From an uncultured Christensenella sp. (GTDB taxonomy: Bacteria > Bacillota > Clostridia > Christensenellales > Borkfalkiaceae), in assembly GCA_910585785.1 (NCBI GenBank), contig CAJUEV010000009.1, forward strand, positions 1-57,627: a stretch of 57,627 nt of DNA. The letters are read 5' to 3'. This document shows positions 9,042-15,365 of the stretch, in pieces. The translations under genes and the position numbers were made by a program. The notes beneath the pieces are model-generated. The model saw only the letters and a program-made list of their open reading frames with translations, did no database searches and had not been told where the DNA came from. Every line of letters begins with the position of its first letter. Within the stretch, counting starts at the first letter, position 1.

Positions 9042-9070
9042 ATAATACCATTTATTTCTGCTTTTTTCAA
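9042..9070 (-). promoter_or_regulatory. Vegetative promoter of murB-PHP-whiA-dnaE
   Basis: Minus strand TTGAAA, 17 bases, TATTAT. The -35 box directly abuts the stop codon of the upstream solute-binding-like gene. The -10 box is 16 bases before the TTG start of murB, with the Shine-Dalgarno in between. Confidence 0.75.
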
Positions 9071-10000
9071 TTATTTAAGTAAATTTTTCAATTTTTTTAC
9101 ATCTCCGCTTGTCGCGGCACTAATAATTTCATTCCTTGCAGATAAACTTACCGGCGCAACAAGTTTATGTTCAAATTCTAAATTTTCCAGCGCCTTCATT
9201 TCATCGTTATACAAATTTTTACCCGAAGACAAAAGACCGACTTTTTTTACGTTGTCGCTTTGTGATAATAAAAACTCTATATAGTTTTTTGCCTGTTGCT
9301 GTTTTTTAGGATTATTCGTTATAATTGCGATATTTTGATATAAGTCGTTAAACTGCGTAATTGCTTGCACTTTAAAGGAAACTCCGCGTGTTTTAAGCCT
9401 GAATACGTCGCGCTGCGTACCTAATAGATATTTATATTTGCCGTTCAATAATTTGACGTATGCCCCCGTCGGTTTATCCGTGTCCGCACCGTTCACACCG
9501 CAAAGCAGCGCCGCAACTGACGACAAATTTTCAGTTCCCGCGTTAATTATGGTGTTCTGCGCAGAAATATCTGAAAAATCAGCGCTTTCGTCCGTTGTCA
9601 AAAAGCAGTACGCGCCGTTGCACCAATTATAAAAAGCGGGTTGTCCGCTTAAATAATTTTCAAGCCCGTAAATTCCCGCACCGAATGAAATTAAATCGGG
9701 AACAGTTCCTCTGTTCAAATTTTCTCTTGCCGCAACGGAACTTATTGAAACAACTTTCACATAGCAATCGTTTTTTTCTGCAAAAGTATTACCTATTGTT
9801 TGCAAATAGTCCGCTCGGGACCCTCTGCCCCCTTCAAAACAATCAATTTGCCAAATATTTAGTACCGATTTGCCGTTGCCGTTTTGCGCGGAAGATTTTC
9901 CCAAACTTTTAGCAAGTACGGGCACGGATATAATTATCGCCAAAAGCAACAAAAAACAGAATGCGTTATACAGAAATTTAGGCTTTTTTATTTTTCGCAT
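9071..10000 (-). CDS. Exported periplasmic-binding-protein-like protein
   Basis: Looks like a short family-1 extracellular solute-binding protein (309 aa). A basic start and a hydrophobic segment (about 10-30) form a signal peptide or anchor, followed by LNIWQID and DLISFGAGIYGLE, which resemble carbohydrate-binding ABC receptors. There is no lipobox cysteine, so it is either released or held by the uncleaved helix. No permease or ATPase gene is next to it, so a transport role is unproven. No Shine-Dalgarno precedes the ATG. GTATT-18-TACAATA ends 4 bases before the ATG, a weak look-alike of the forespore promoters found elsewhere in the window. Confidence 0.6.
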   Translation of the reverse strand: MRKIKKPKFLYNAFCFLLLLAIIISVPVLAKSLGKSSAQNGNGKSVLNIWQIDCFEGGRGSRADYLQTIGNTFAEKNDCYVKVVSISSVAARENLNRGTVPDLISFGAGIYGLENYLSGQPAFYNWCNGAYCFLTTDESADFSDISAQNTIINAGTENLSSVAALLCGVNGADTDKPTGAYVKLLNGKYKYLLGTQRDVFRLKTRGVSFKVQAITQFNDLYQNIAIITNNPKKQQQAKNYIEFLLSQSDNVKKVGLLSSGKNLYNDEMKALENLEFEHKLVAPVSLSARNEIISAATSGDVKKLKNLLK

Positions 10001-10024
10001 ACTCTATTGTATTTGTTGCAACTT

Positions 10025-10098
10025 GTAAAAATACATAGGGAGTACCCGAAAATTACGGATACTCCCCCGGCCCGACCGCAAAAACGCGTCGGGCGCTT
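10025..10098 (+). promoter_or_regulatory. Leader with two stable hairpins before a small ORF
   Basis: Two adjacent inverted repeats: GGGAGTA/TACTCCC (about 10037-10065) and GCCCGAC/GTCGGGC (about 10069-10094). They lie directly upstream of the strong Shine-Dalgarno of the 23-codon ORF. On the minus strand the first hairpin is followed by a T-rich stretch and could instead act as a second terminator behind yebC. A GTTGCAAC palindrome sits near 10015-10022. No convincing plus-strand promoter was found. Confidence 0.35.
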
Positions 10099-10117
10099 CT
10101 ACGGAGGGGAAATATAT

Positions 10118-10189
10118 ATGAAAGCGTTTCCGCTTGTAATATTATCTTGCGTCTTCAACATCTTTTTATGCGTAAAAAACGCAAAATAA
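10118..10189 (+). CDS. Candidate 23-codon hydrophobic small protein
   Basis: ATG at 10118 is preceded by GGAGGGG (10103-10109) at 8 bases, one of the strongest ribosome-binding sites in the window. The peptide has a single hydrophobic stretch (residues 4-18, with two Cys) and a basic tail, so it would be a membrane micropeptide. The stop codon runs straight into a terminator hairpin. I recognise no family. Alternatives are a leader peptide without a downstream gene, a toxin-like peptide, or chance; the ribosome-binding site plus terminator argue for a real short transcript. Confidence 0.4.
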   Translation: MKAFPLVILSCVFNIFLCVKNAK

Positions 10190-10215
10190 AAGTCTTCCGT
10201 TTTGGAAGACCTTTA
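10188..10215. terminator. Bidirectional terminator between yebC and the small ORF
   Basis: GTCTTCC and GGAAGAC form a tight stem with a 5-base loop, flanked by A-rich and T-rich tracts on both sides. It would end yebC on the minus strand and the 23-codon ORF on the plus strand. Confidence 0.7.
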
Positions 10216-10235
10216 TTTACAATTTTAAATATAAA

Positions 10236-10967
10236 TTATTCTTCGTCGGGCAATTCAACGTTGTGATAAACGTCTTGCACGTCGTCCAATTCTTCAAGTT
10301 TATCAAGCATTTTAAGGAAGGTGGCAAGTTTTTCCGCGTCAAGCGATATATAATTTTGCGGAATCATTTTAATTTCCGCTTCAAGAAAAGTCACGCCCTT
10401 GTCTTCAAAATATTTACGCGCAGCCGACCATTTTTCAGGAGTAGTATAAACTTCGTAAACGTCGTCTTCTACGGTATAGTCGTCTGCCTCCGCTTCAAGG
10501 CAATATTCCATCATAATGTCTTCGTCCAAAGCGACGGTACGCTCGATAACAAAAATTCCCTTATTGTCAAACATATACGAAACGCAACCCGTCGCGCCCA
10601 TCTGTCCGCCGCACTTAGACATTGCCGAGCGTATATCTCCCGCCGTTCTGTTTACGTTGTCAGTAAGCGTCTTTATAATAACCGCCGCTCCGCCTACACC
10701 GTAACCTTCGTACGTCAATTCTTTATAGTCCTTGTCGCCAAGCTCGCCCGCAGCCTTTGCGATTGAACGCTTGATATTTTCGTTAGGCATATTTGCAGCT
10801 TTGGCTTTTGCTATAACGTCTGCAAGTTTAGAGTTTGTATCGGGATTGGGATTTCCCTTTGCGGCAACGGCAAGTTCCCTGCCGATTTTTGTGAACACTG
10901 CCGCGCGCGCCGCGTCGGTCTTGCCTTTTTTAGCCTGTATATTGTGCCATTTGGAATGTCCTGACAT
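10236..10967 (-). CDS. yebC: YebC/PmpR-family regulatory protein
   Basis: Widespread 240-residue family. Some members bind DNA as transcriptional regulators and others (TACO1, YebC) help ribosomes past proline-rich stretches. The start MSGHSKWHNIQ is invariant in the family and the 243-aa length is normal. The C-terminus is acidic. It lies 4 bases after the SpoU methyltransferase, so the two are co-transcribed, and ends at a clear hairpin terminator. Confidence 0.95.
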   Translation of the reverse strand: MSGHSKWHNIQAKKGKTDAARAAVFTKIGRELAVAAKGNPNPDTNSKLADVIAKAKAANMPNENIKRSIAKAAGELGDKDYKELTYEGYGVGGAAVIIKTLTDNVNRTAGDIRSAMSKCGGQMGATGCVSYMFDNKGIFVIERTVALDEDIMMEYCLEAEADDYTVEDDVYEVYTTPEKWSAARKYFEDKGVTFLEAEIKMIPQNYISLDAEKLATFLKMLDKLEELDDVQDVYHNVELPDEE

Positions 10968-10971
10968 ATTA

Positions 10972-11709
10972 TTAACCTCTTGAAAGTGTATTTTTTAGTT
11001 GGTACATCGCTATTCCCGCCGAAACCGCCGCATTTAGACTTTCGCACGTTTCACGCATAGGAATTTTAACTTTATACGCGGATTTTTCCATTATTTCCGA
11101 ACAAATTCCGCCGCCTTCGTTTCCTATGCAAAGGCAAAATTTTTCGGGCGGGCAAAATGAAAAAATATTTTCACCGTCCATATCCGCGCAAATCAAAGGA
11201 ACTTCTCTTAACGCTTTAAACGCTTCTTCAAGCGTGCAACACACAGTTTTGACAAAGAAAATACCGCTCATACTCGCACGAACAGCCTTCGGACCGTAAG
11301 CGTCAGTACAGTTCACAAGGTAAATTTCGCTGTATCCCGCCGCGTTTGCCGTCCTTATTATCGTTCCCAAATTTCCCGGGTCTTGCAACCTGTCAAGCAA
11401 TAAACACTTGTACGACGGCGGTTGCAAATCGTTTTGCGGCAACCTGACCAAAGCCAACACCCCCTGTGGAGTCTTTTCCGAGGAAATGGCGCCGAAAACG
11501 CTATCGGAAACAATTACCGACTGAGGAAACGTTTGTGAATGGTTTTCGGTACAAATCAGTTTTTCTATTTCGCACCCTGCGGCAATACATTCGCTAACGG
11601 ATTTAATTCCCTCTACAACGTACAAGCCTTCCTCTTTGCGGTATTTCCTGTCCGCATTAAGTTTGATTACGCGTTTTATTAAAGTATTTGTTTTGGAAGT
11701 TATCACCAT
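10972..11709 (-). CDS. SpoU/TrmH-family RNA 2'-O-methyltransferase
   Basis: SPOUT-fold, SAM-dependent methyltransferase acting on ribose of rRNA or tRNA. It has an N-terminal substrate-binding region (YVVEGIKSV) and the three knot motifs: DPGNLGTIIRTANA, CIGNEGGG and IPMRETCESLNAA (about 110-125, 195-202 and 215-230). Its position behind rplT is common in Firmicutes, where the gene is annotated TrmH/RlmB-like. The exact target base cannot be read from sequence. The only Shine-Dalgarno-like AAAGG is inside the rplT terminator stem, so initiation may be weak or coupled to hairpin melting. Confidence 0.9.
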   Translation of the reverse strand: MVITSKTNTLIKRVIKLNADRKYRKEEGLYVVEGIKSVSECIAAGCEIEKLICTENHSQTFPQSVIVSDSVFGAISSEKTPQGVLALVRLPQNDLQPPSYKCLLLDRLQDPGNLGTIIRTANAAGYSEIYLVNCTDAYGPKAVRASMSGIFFVKTVCCTLEEAFKALREVPLICADMDGENIFSFCPPEKFCLCIGNEGGGICSEIMEKSAYKVKIPMRETCESLNAAVSAGIAMYQLKNTLSRG

Positions 11710-11710
11710 A

Positions 11711-11744
11711 ATAAAAATTAAGCCTTTACAATAATAAAGGCTTA
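11711..11744 (-). terminator. Terminator of infC-rpmI-rplT
   Basis: TAAGCCTTTA and TAAAGGCTTA make a 10-bp stem with a 6-base loop, followed on the minus strand by ATTTTTAT. The methyltransferase start codon lies only a few bases further on. Confidence 0.7.
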
Positions 11745-11754
11745 AAATACGTTT

Positions 11755-12105
11755 TTATAACGCCGCTTTGGCTTTTTCTGCAAGCGCCGCAAAAGACGCC
11801 GCGTCGTTTACCGCTATTTCGGCGAGTACTTTTCTGTTAAGTTCTATACCGGCGGTTTTAAGTCCGTGCATAAATTTGGAATAGGAAAGTCCGTTAAGTC
11901 TTGCCGCAGCGTTTATGCGGGCAATCCACAAGCTGCGCATATCGCGCTTACGAAGTCTTCTGCCGATATAAGCATAGTTCAACGACTTCATTACCGCCTG
12001 ACGGGCGATTCTGTAAGACTTGGATTTATTGCCGAAATAGCCTTTCGACAAACGGAATATTTTTCTGCGCTTTTTCAAAGCGTTTACTGTTCTCTTAATA
12101 CGCAT
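11755..12105 (-). CDS. rplT: 50S ribosomal protein L20
   Basis: Binds 23S rRNA early in large-subunit assembly and represses its own operon by binding the leader or mRNA. At 116 aa it has the standard length, with the long basic N-terminal helix (KRRKKIF-like region, RRLRKRDMRSLWIARINAA near 50-68). Last gene of the infC-rpmI-rplT operon, 16 bases after rpmI, with a terminator behind it. Confidence 0.98.
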   Translation of the reverse strand: MRIKRTVNALKKRRKIFRLSKGYFGNKSKSYRIARQAVMKSLNYAYIGRRLRKRDMRSLWIARINAAARLNGLSYSKFMHGLKTAGIELNRKVLAEIAVNDAASFAALAEKAKAAL

Positions 12106-12121
12106 AATTTATACTCTCCTA

Positions 12122-12322
12122 TTAACCTTTATAAGGAATCATCGCTTTTACGTTGGATTCCTGCGTAGTGGAAACAAGCGTAACTTTACGCAAATTTCTC
12201 TTTCTTTTTCTGTTTTTCGTTTCAGCCTTATGATTTTTGCCGCCGTGAGGTCTTTTTACCTTGCCGGTGGAAGTAAGCCAAAAGCGCTTTTTGCTGCCGC
12301 TGTGTGATTTCTGCTTAGGCAT
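12122..12322 (-). CDS. rpmI: 50S ribosomal protein L35
   Basis: Small, highly basic ribosomal protein (66 aa). The typical start MPKQKSHSGSKKRF and the run of Lys/Arg in the middle identify it. A longer frame begins with TTG five codons earlier, but those codons contain the GGAGG ribosome-binding site itself, so ATG 12322 is the start. Confidence 0.97.
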   Translation of the reverse strand: MPKQKSHSGSKKRFWLTSTGKVKRPHGGKNHKAETKNRKRKRNLRKVTLVSTTQESNVKAMIPYKG

Positions 12323-12357
12323 ATGTTTGTCCTCCAAAAATTGATAAATTTACTTGA

Positions 12358-12879
12358 TTATTTTGTTTCCTTCACGGGAGAAAGCATCATAGTAATCATT
12401 CTGCCTTCCGCCGTAGGTTTTTTATCCTGAACCGCTTTTCCGTCAAGTCCGTCAAAAAAGTCTTGCATAACTTTTACGCCCTGATACGAACGGGAATTTT
12501 CACGGCCCTTCATTCTTATTGAAACTTTAACTTTGTTTCCCGCTTCCAAAAATTTGAGACATTGCTTTGTTTTTACCGCAATATCTCCAACGTCGATAGT
12601 CATTGAAAGCCTTATTTCTTTAAGTTCGACAACGGTTTGATTTTTGCGGTTTTCCTTCTCGCGCTTGGCTTGCTCGTACTTGAATTTAGAATAATCCATA
12701 ATTTTGCATACGGGCGGGTTTGCGTTGGGCGAAATTTTGACAAGGTCAAGTTCCGCTTCGTTTGCAAGACGTTGAGCGTCGCGGCTGGACATAACGCCGA
12801 GCATTGTACCGTCTGCGGCGATTACTCTCACTTCTCTGTCGCGAATAGACTCGTTCACGAAATACAAATCTTTGATAAT
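12358..12879 (-). CDS. infC: Translation initiation factor IF-3, ATT start codon
   Basis: IF-3 binds the 30S subunit and checks the start codon and initiator tRNA. Both domains are present: the N-domain (VNESIRDREVRVI...) and the C-domain (KEIRLSMTIDVGDI, IRMKGRE). Open frames extend to an ATG at 12954, but that part is the structured leader with a terminator. The homologous start IKDLYFVNE is preceded by AGAGG at 6 bases and has the codon ATT. Non-canonical AUU-type starts are known in infC and let IF-3 limit its own translation. The protein is then 173 aa, the usual size. Confidence 0.94.
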   Translation of the reverse strand: MIKDLYFVNESIRDREVRVIAADGTMLGVMSSRDAQRLANEAELDLVKISPNANPPVCKIMDYSKFKYEQAKREKENRKNQTVVELKEIRLSMTIDVGDIAVKTKQCLKFLEAGNKVKVSIRMKGRENSRSYQGVKVMQDFFDGLDGKAVQDKKPTAEGRMITMMLSPVKETK

Positions 12880-13028
12880 CGAATACCTCTCTGAAATTCT
12901 TACCGAAAAAATATCGGATTGCAAAAGCAACCCGATATCCGCATAAAAGCGCAATATGCGCTTTATAAATCGTTATATCTGCCGAACAAACTATCCGTAC
13001 GGCGAAAGGGTTAGCCTTTGCTTTGACG
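12880..13028 (-). promoter_or_regulatory. L20-type leader with attenuator in front of infC
   Basis: The roughly 150-base leader contains a structured 5' part and then a terminator hairpin (ATATCGG...CCGATAT plus T-run) just ahead of the infC ribosome-binding site. In Bacillus the infC-rpmI-rplT operon is controlled by L20 binding such a leader and causing premature termination (Rfam L20 leader). Position, length and attenuator fit that family. I could not confirm the L20-binding helix base by base. Confidence 0.75.
12905..12938 (-). terminator. Attenuator terminator in the infC leader
   Basis: ATATCGGGTTGC pairs with GCAATCCGATAT (one mismatch) around a TTTT loop and is followed by six T on the minus strand, 15 bases before the infC Shine-Dalgarno. 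Confidence 0.8.
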
Positions 13029-13034
13029 TAGATA

Positions 13035-13063
13035 ATTTTATCCTATTTTATAAATGTTGTCAA
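13035..13063 (-). promoter_or_regulatory. Vegetative promoter of infC-rpmI-rplT
   Basis: Minus strand TTGACA, 17 bases, TAAAAT: near-perfect, as expected for a translation operon. Transcription would start near 13028. Confidence 0.85.
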
Positions 13064-13093
13064 ACGTTTTGCGGCAATATTTTAACGGTTTAA

Positions 13094-15001
13094 TTAAAAA
13101 ATAGTTTTTTCCGCGGTTTCTTTCAAAATAAGAGATATAAATTCGTCTTTTGAAAGGGTAACTTTTTCTTCCTCTCCGCGTTTATTTACGTTCACGCTGC
13201 CTTCTTCGGCTTCCTTATCGCCCACAACAATCACGTAAGGCACCTTCTCCATTTTCGCTTCGCGTATTTTGTAGCCGATTTTTTCGTTTCTTTTATCCAC
13301 TTCGCAACGTATGCCGCAATCGGCAAGTTTTTTGCAAATATCTTCCGCATAACTCAACGTTCTGTCGGTTATGGGCAGAATTTTTACCTGCACGGGCGCA
13401 AGCCAAAGCGGGAATTTGCCGGCGAAATGTTCTATTAAAATACCTATAAATCTTTCGATAGAGCCGAAAATAGCGCGGTGAATCATAATGGGGCGGTGTT
13501 TTTGTCCGTCTTCGCCTACGTATTCCAAATCGAAACGCTGCGGCATCTGGAAGTCAAGCTGAATGGTTCCGCACTGCCACGTTCTGCCTATGCTGTCTTC
13601 AAGGTGGAAGTCGATTTTAGGTCCGTAAAACGCGCCGTCGCCTTCGTTTATTTCATAATTTATATTCATTTCGTCCAGCGCCGCTTTCAACGCTGCCGTA
13701 GCCGTGTTCCATTCTTCCTCGCTTCCCATACTGTTTTCGGGACGGGTGGAAAGTTCTACTTTATATTTAAACCCGAATTGCTTATAAATTTTATCTGTGA
13801 GTCTTACAACGCCTTTAATTTCGTCAGTAATTTGCTCGGGAAGCATAAATATATGCGCGTCGTCCTGCGTAAAGCAACGTACGCGGAACAAACCGTGAAG
13901 CTGTCCGCTTTTTTCGTGTCTGTGAACAAGCCCCATTTCCGCCATTCTCAAAGGAAAGTCTTTATAACTGTGCGGTGAAATTTTGTATACAAGCATACCG
14001 CCGGGGCAGTTCATAGGCTTCACTGCGCAGTCTTCCCCGTCAATTTTAGTCGTATACATATTGTCCTTATAATGTTCCCAGTGTCCCGAATTTTCCCAAA
14101 GCGTTCTCGTAAGTATTATGGGCGACTGAATTTCAACGTAACCTTCGCGGCGGTGCAATTCGCGCCAGTAATCCACAAGCGTATTTTTAAGCACCATTCC
14201 GTTGGGCAAAAAGAAAGGAAATCCTTTGCCCTCGTTCAATAAAGCGAAAAGTTTTAATTCTTTACCTAATTTTATATGGTCGCGCTTCTTCGCTTCTTCC
14301 AGCATCTGAAAATACGCGTCCATTTCGTCTTTTTTTGCAAACGCTACGCCGTAAATACGCGTAAGCATCTTGTTTTTTTCGTTTCCGCGCCAATAAGAAC
14401 CGGATATAGAAACAAGTTTAAACGCCTTTATTTTGCCCGTATTCGGCAAGTGAGGTCCGCGGCAAAGGTCGGTAAACGTACCCTGCTTGTAAAAGGAAAT
14501 AACGGCGTCTTCGGGTAAATCGTTTATAAGCTCAACCTTGTACTTTTCCTTATATTTTTTCATAAGTTTAATCGCTTCCGCCCGAGGGAGTTCAAAACGC
14601 TCGATAGGAGTTTTAGCCTTTATAATTTTGTTCATTTCGCTCTCAATTTTGGCAAAATCGTCCTGAGTTATGGGCGTATTGAAGTCGATATCATAGTAAA
14701 AGCCGTTGTCAATTACGGGACCTATCGCAAGGTTGCAGGTGGGATAAATGTTTTTTATTGCTTGCGCAAGCACGTGCGCGCAAGTGTGCCTGTATACGTC
14801 CAACCCTTCCTTGTCTTTAAGCGTAACTATTTCAAGTTTATCGCCTGCGGAAAGCTTGGTTGACAAATCGCACAATTCGCCGTTGATTTTTGCCGCGACA
14901 GCCGCTCTTGCCAAACCTTCGCTGATTTTTTGGGCAGCCTGCAAGCAGGTTGCGCCCTCGTCAACTACCAAAGAATCACCGTTTAAAAGTAAAATTTCCA
15001 T
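13094..15001 (-). CDS. thrS: Threonyl-tRNA synthetase
   Basis: Class II synthetase charging tRNA-Thr. At 635 aa the domain order is TGS (1-60), the editing domain (HxxxH as HTCAHVLAQA near 72-80), the catalytic core (MNCPGGMLVYK with the zinc Cys, and FRVRCFTQDDAHIF) and the C-terminal anticodon-binding domain (about 540-635). AGGAG lies 7 bases before the ATG. Expression is controlled by a T-box leader that senses uncharged tRNA-Thr. Confidence 0.98.
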   Translation of the reverse strand: MEILLLNGDSLVVDEGATCLQAAQKISEGLARAAVAAKINGELCDLSTKLSAGDKLEIVTLKDKEGLDVYRHTCAHVLAQAIKNIYPTCNLAIGPVIDNGFYYDIDFNTPITQDDFAKIESEMNKIIKAKTPIERFELPRAEAIKLMKKYKEKYKVELINDLPEDAVISFYKQGTFTDLCRGPHLPNTGKIKAFKLVSISGSYWRGNEKNKMLTRIYGVAFAKKDEMDAYFQMLEEAKKRDHIKLGKELKLFALLNEGKGFPFFLPNGMVLKNTLVDYWRELHRREGYVEIQSPIILTRTLWENSGHWEHYKDNMYTTKIDGEDCAVKPMNCPGGMLVYKISPHSYKDFPLRMAEMGLVHRHEKSGQLHGLFRVRCFTQDDAHIFMLPEQITDEIKGVVRLTDKIYKQFGFKYKVELSTRPENSMGSEEEWNTATAALKAALDEMNINYEINEGDGAFYGPKIDFHLEDSIGRTWQCGTIQLDFQMPQRFDLEYVGEDGQKHRPIMIHRAIFGSIERFIGILIEHFAGKFPLWLAPVQVKILPITDRTLSYAEDICKKLADCGIRCEVDKRNEKIGYKIREAKMEKVPYVIVVGDKEAEEGSVNVNKRGEEEKVTLSKDEFISLILKETAEKTIF

Positions 15002-15021
15002 AACGTTTCTCCTGAAAAAAT

Positions 15022-15237
15022 AAAAAATCCTTAAACGAAAATATCGTTTAAGGACGCAAAATCAAATAAAAATGCGCGGTTCCACCTTAATTGCCTTTGC
15101 ATAGCGCAAAGACCGCTTTAAACCTGTCGGTATTATAAATACAAAAGCGGTTTCCCCTTCTTTTGAAAATTATGCGGCTTTCAGCGCCCCGCACTCTCTG
15201 TAAATTTCCGCAAGCGGTACTTGTCTTTTTACCCGAC
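15022..15237 (-). promoter_or_regulatory. T-box riboswitch, threonine class
   Basis: The leader of thrS carries the T-box core AAGGTGGAACCGCG (about 15076-15089), which pairs with the NCCA end of uncharged tRNA. It also has an AGAGAG-type stem I motif and a strong terminator (TCCTTAAACGA...TCGTTTAAGGA plus T-run, 15022-15054). The probable specifier triplet is ACC at 15149-15151, followed by G. It decodes threonine and matches the GGT anticodon of the tRNA at the left edge. Uncharged tRNA-Thr should stabilise the antiterminator and switch thrS on. Confidence 0.93.
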
Positions 15238-15243
15238 GCGATT

Positions 15244-15272
15244 ATATTAGTATAAAAATAAGGTTTTGTCAA
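15244..15272 (-). promoter_or_regulatory. Vegetative promoter of the thrS T-box transcript
   Basis: Minus strand TTGACA, 17 bases, TAATAT; a TATAAT overlaps 3 bases further on. It is back to back with the leuS promoter on the plus strand. Confidence 0.75.
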
Positions 15273-15304
15273 CAAAATTGAAAGGTTTGACGGCTAAAAA
15301 ATAA

Positions 15305-15333
15305 TTGCCATTTATCCCGTCTGGGGGTATAAT
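15305..15333 (+). promoter_or_regulatory. Vegetative promoter of leuS
   Basis: TTGCCA, 17 bases, TATAAT. The -10 box is 32 bases before the ATG, so the leader is about 25 bases long and has no room for a T-box, unlike many Firmicutes leuS genes. Confidence 0.8.
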
Positions 15334-15365
15334 GATTAAAAAATTTATTTATAAGGTTTACCGCG

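Noticed and set aside
12880..12954. Longer infC beginning at an ATG at 12954
   Set aside because: These 25 codons translate the attenuator hairpin of the leader. The ribosome-binding site and the homologous N-terminus support the ATT at 12879.
15305..15365. T-box in front of leuS
   Set aside because: The leader is only about 25 bases after the predicted start of transcription and has no T-box core sequence.
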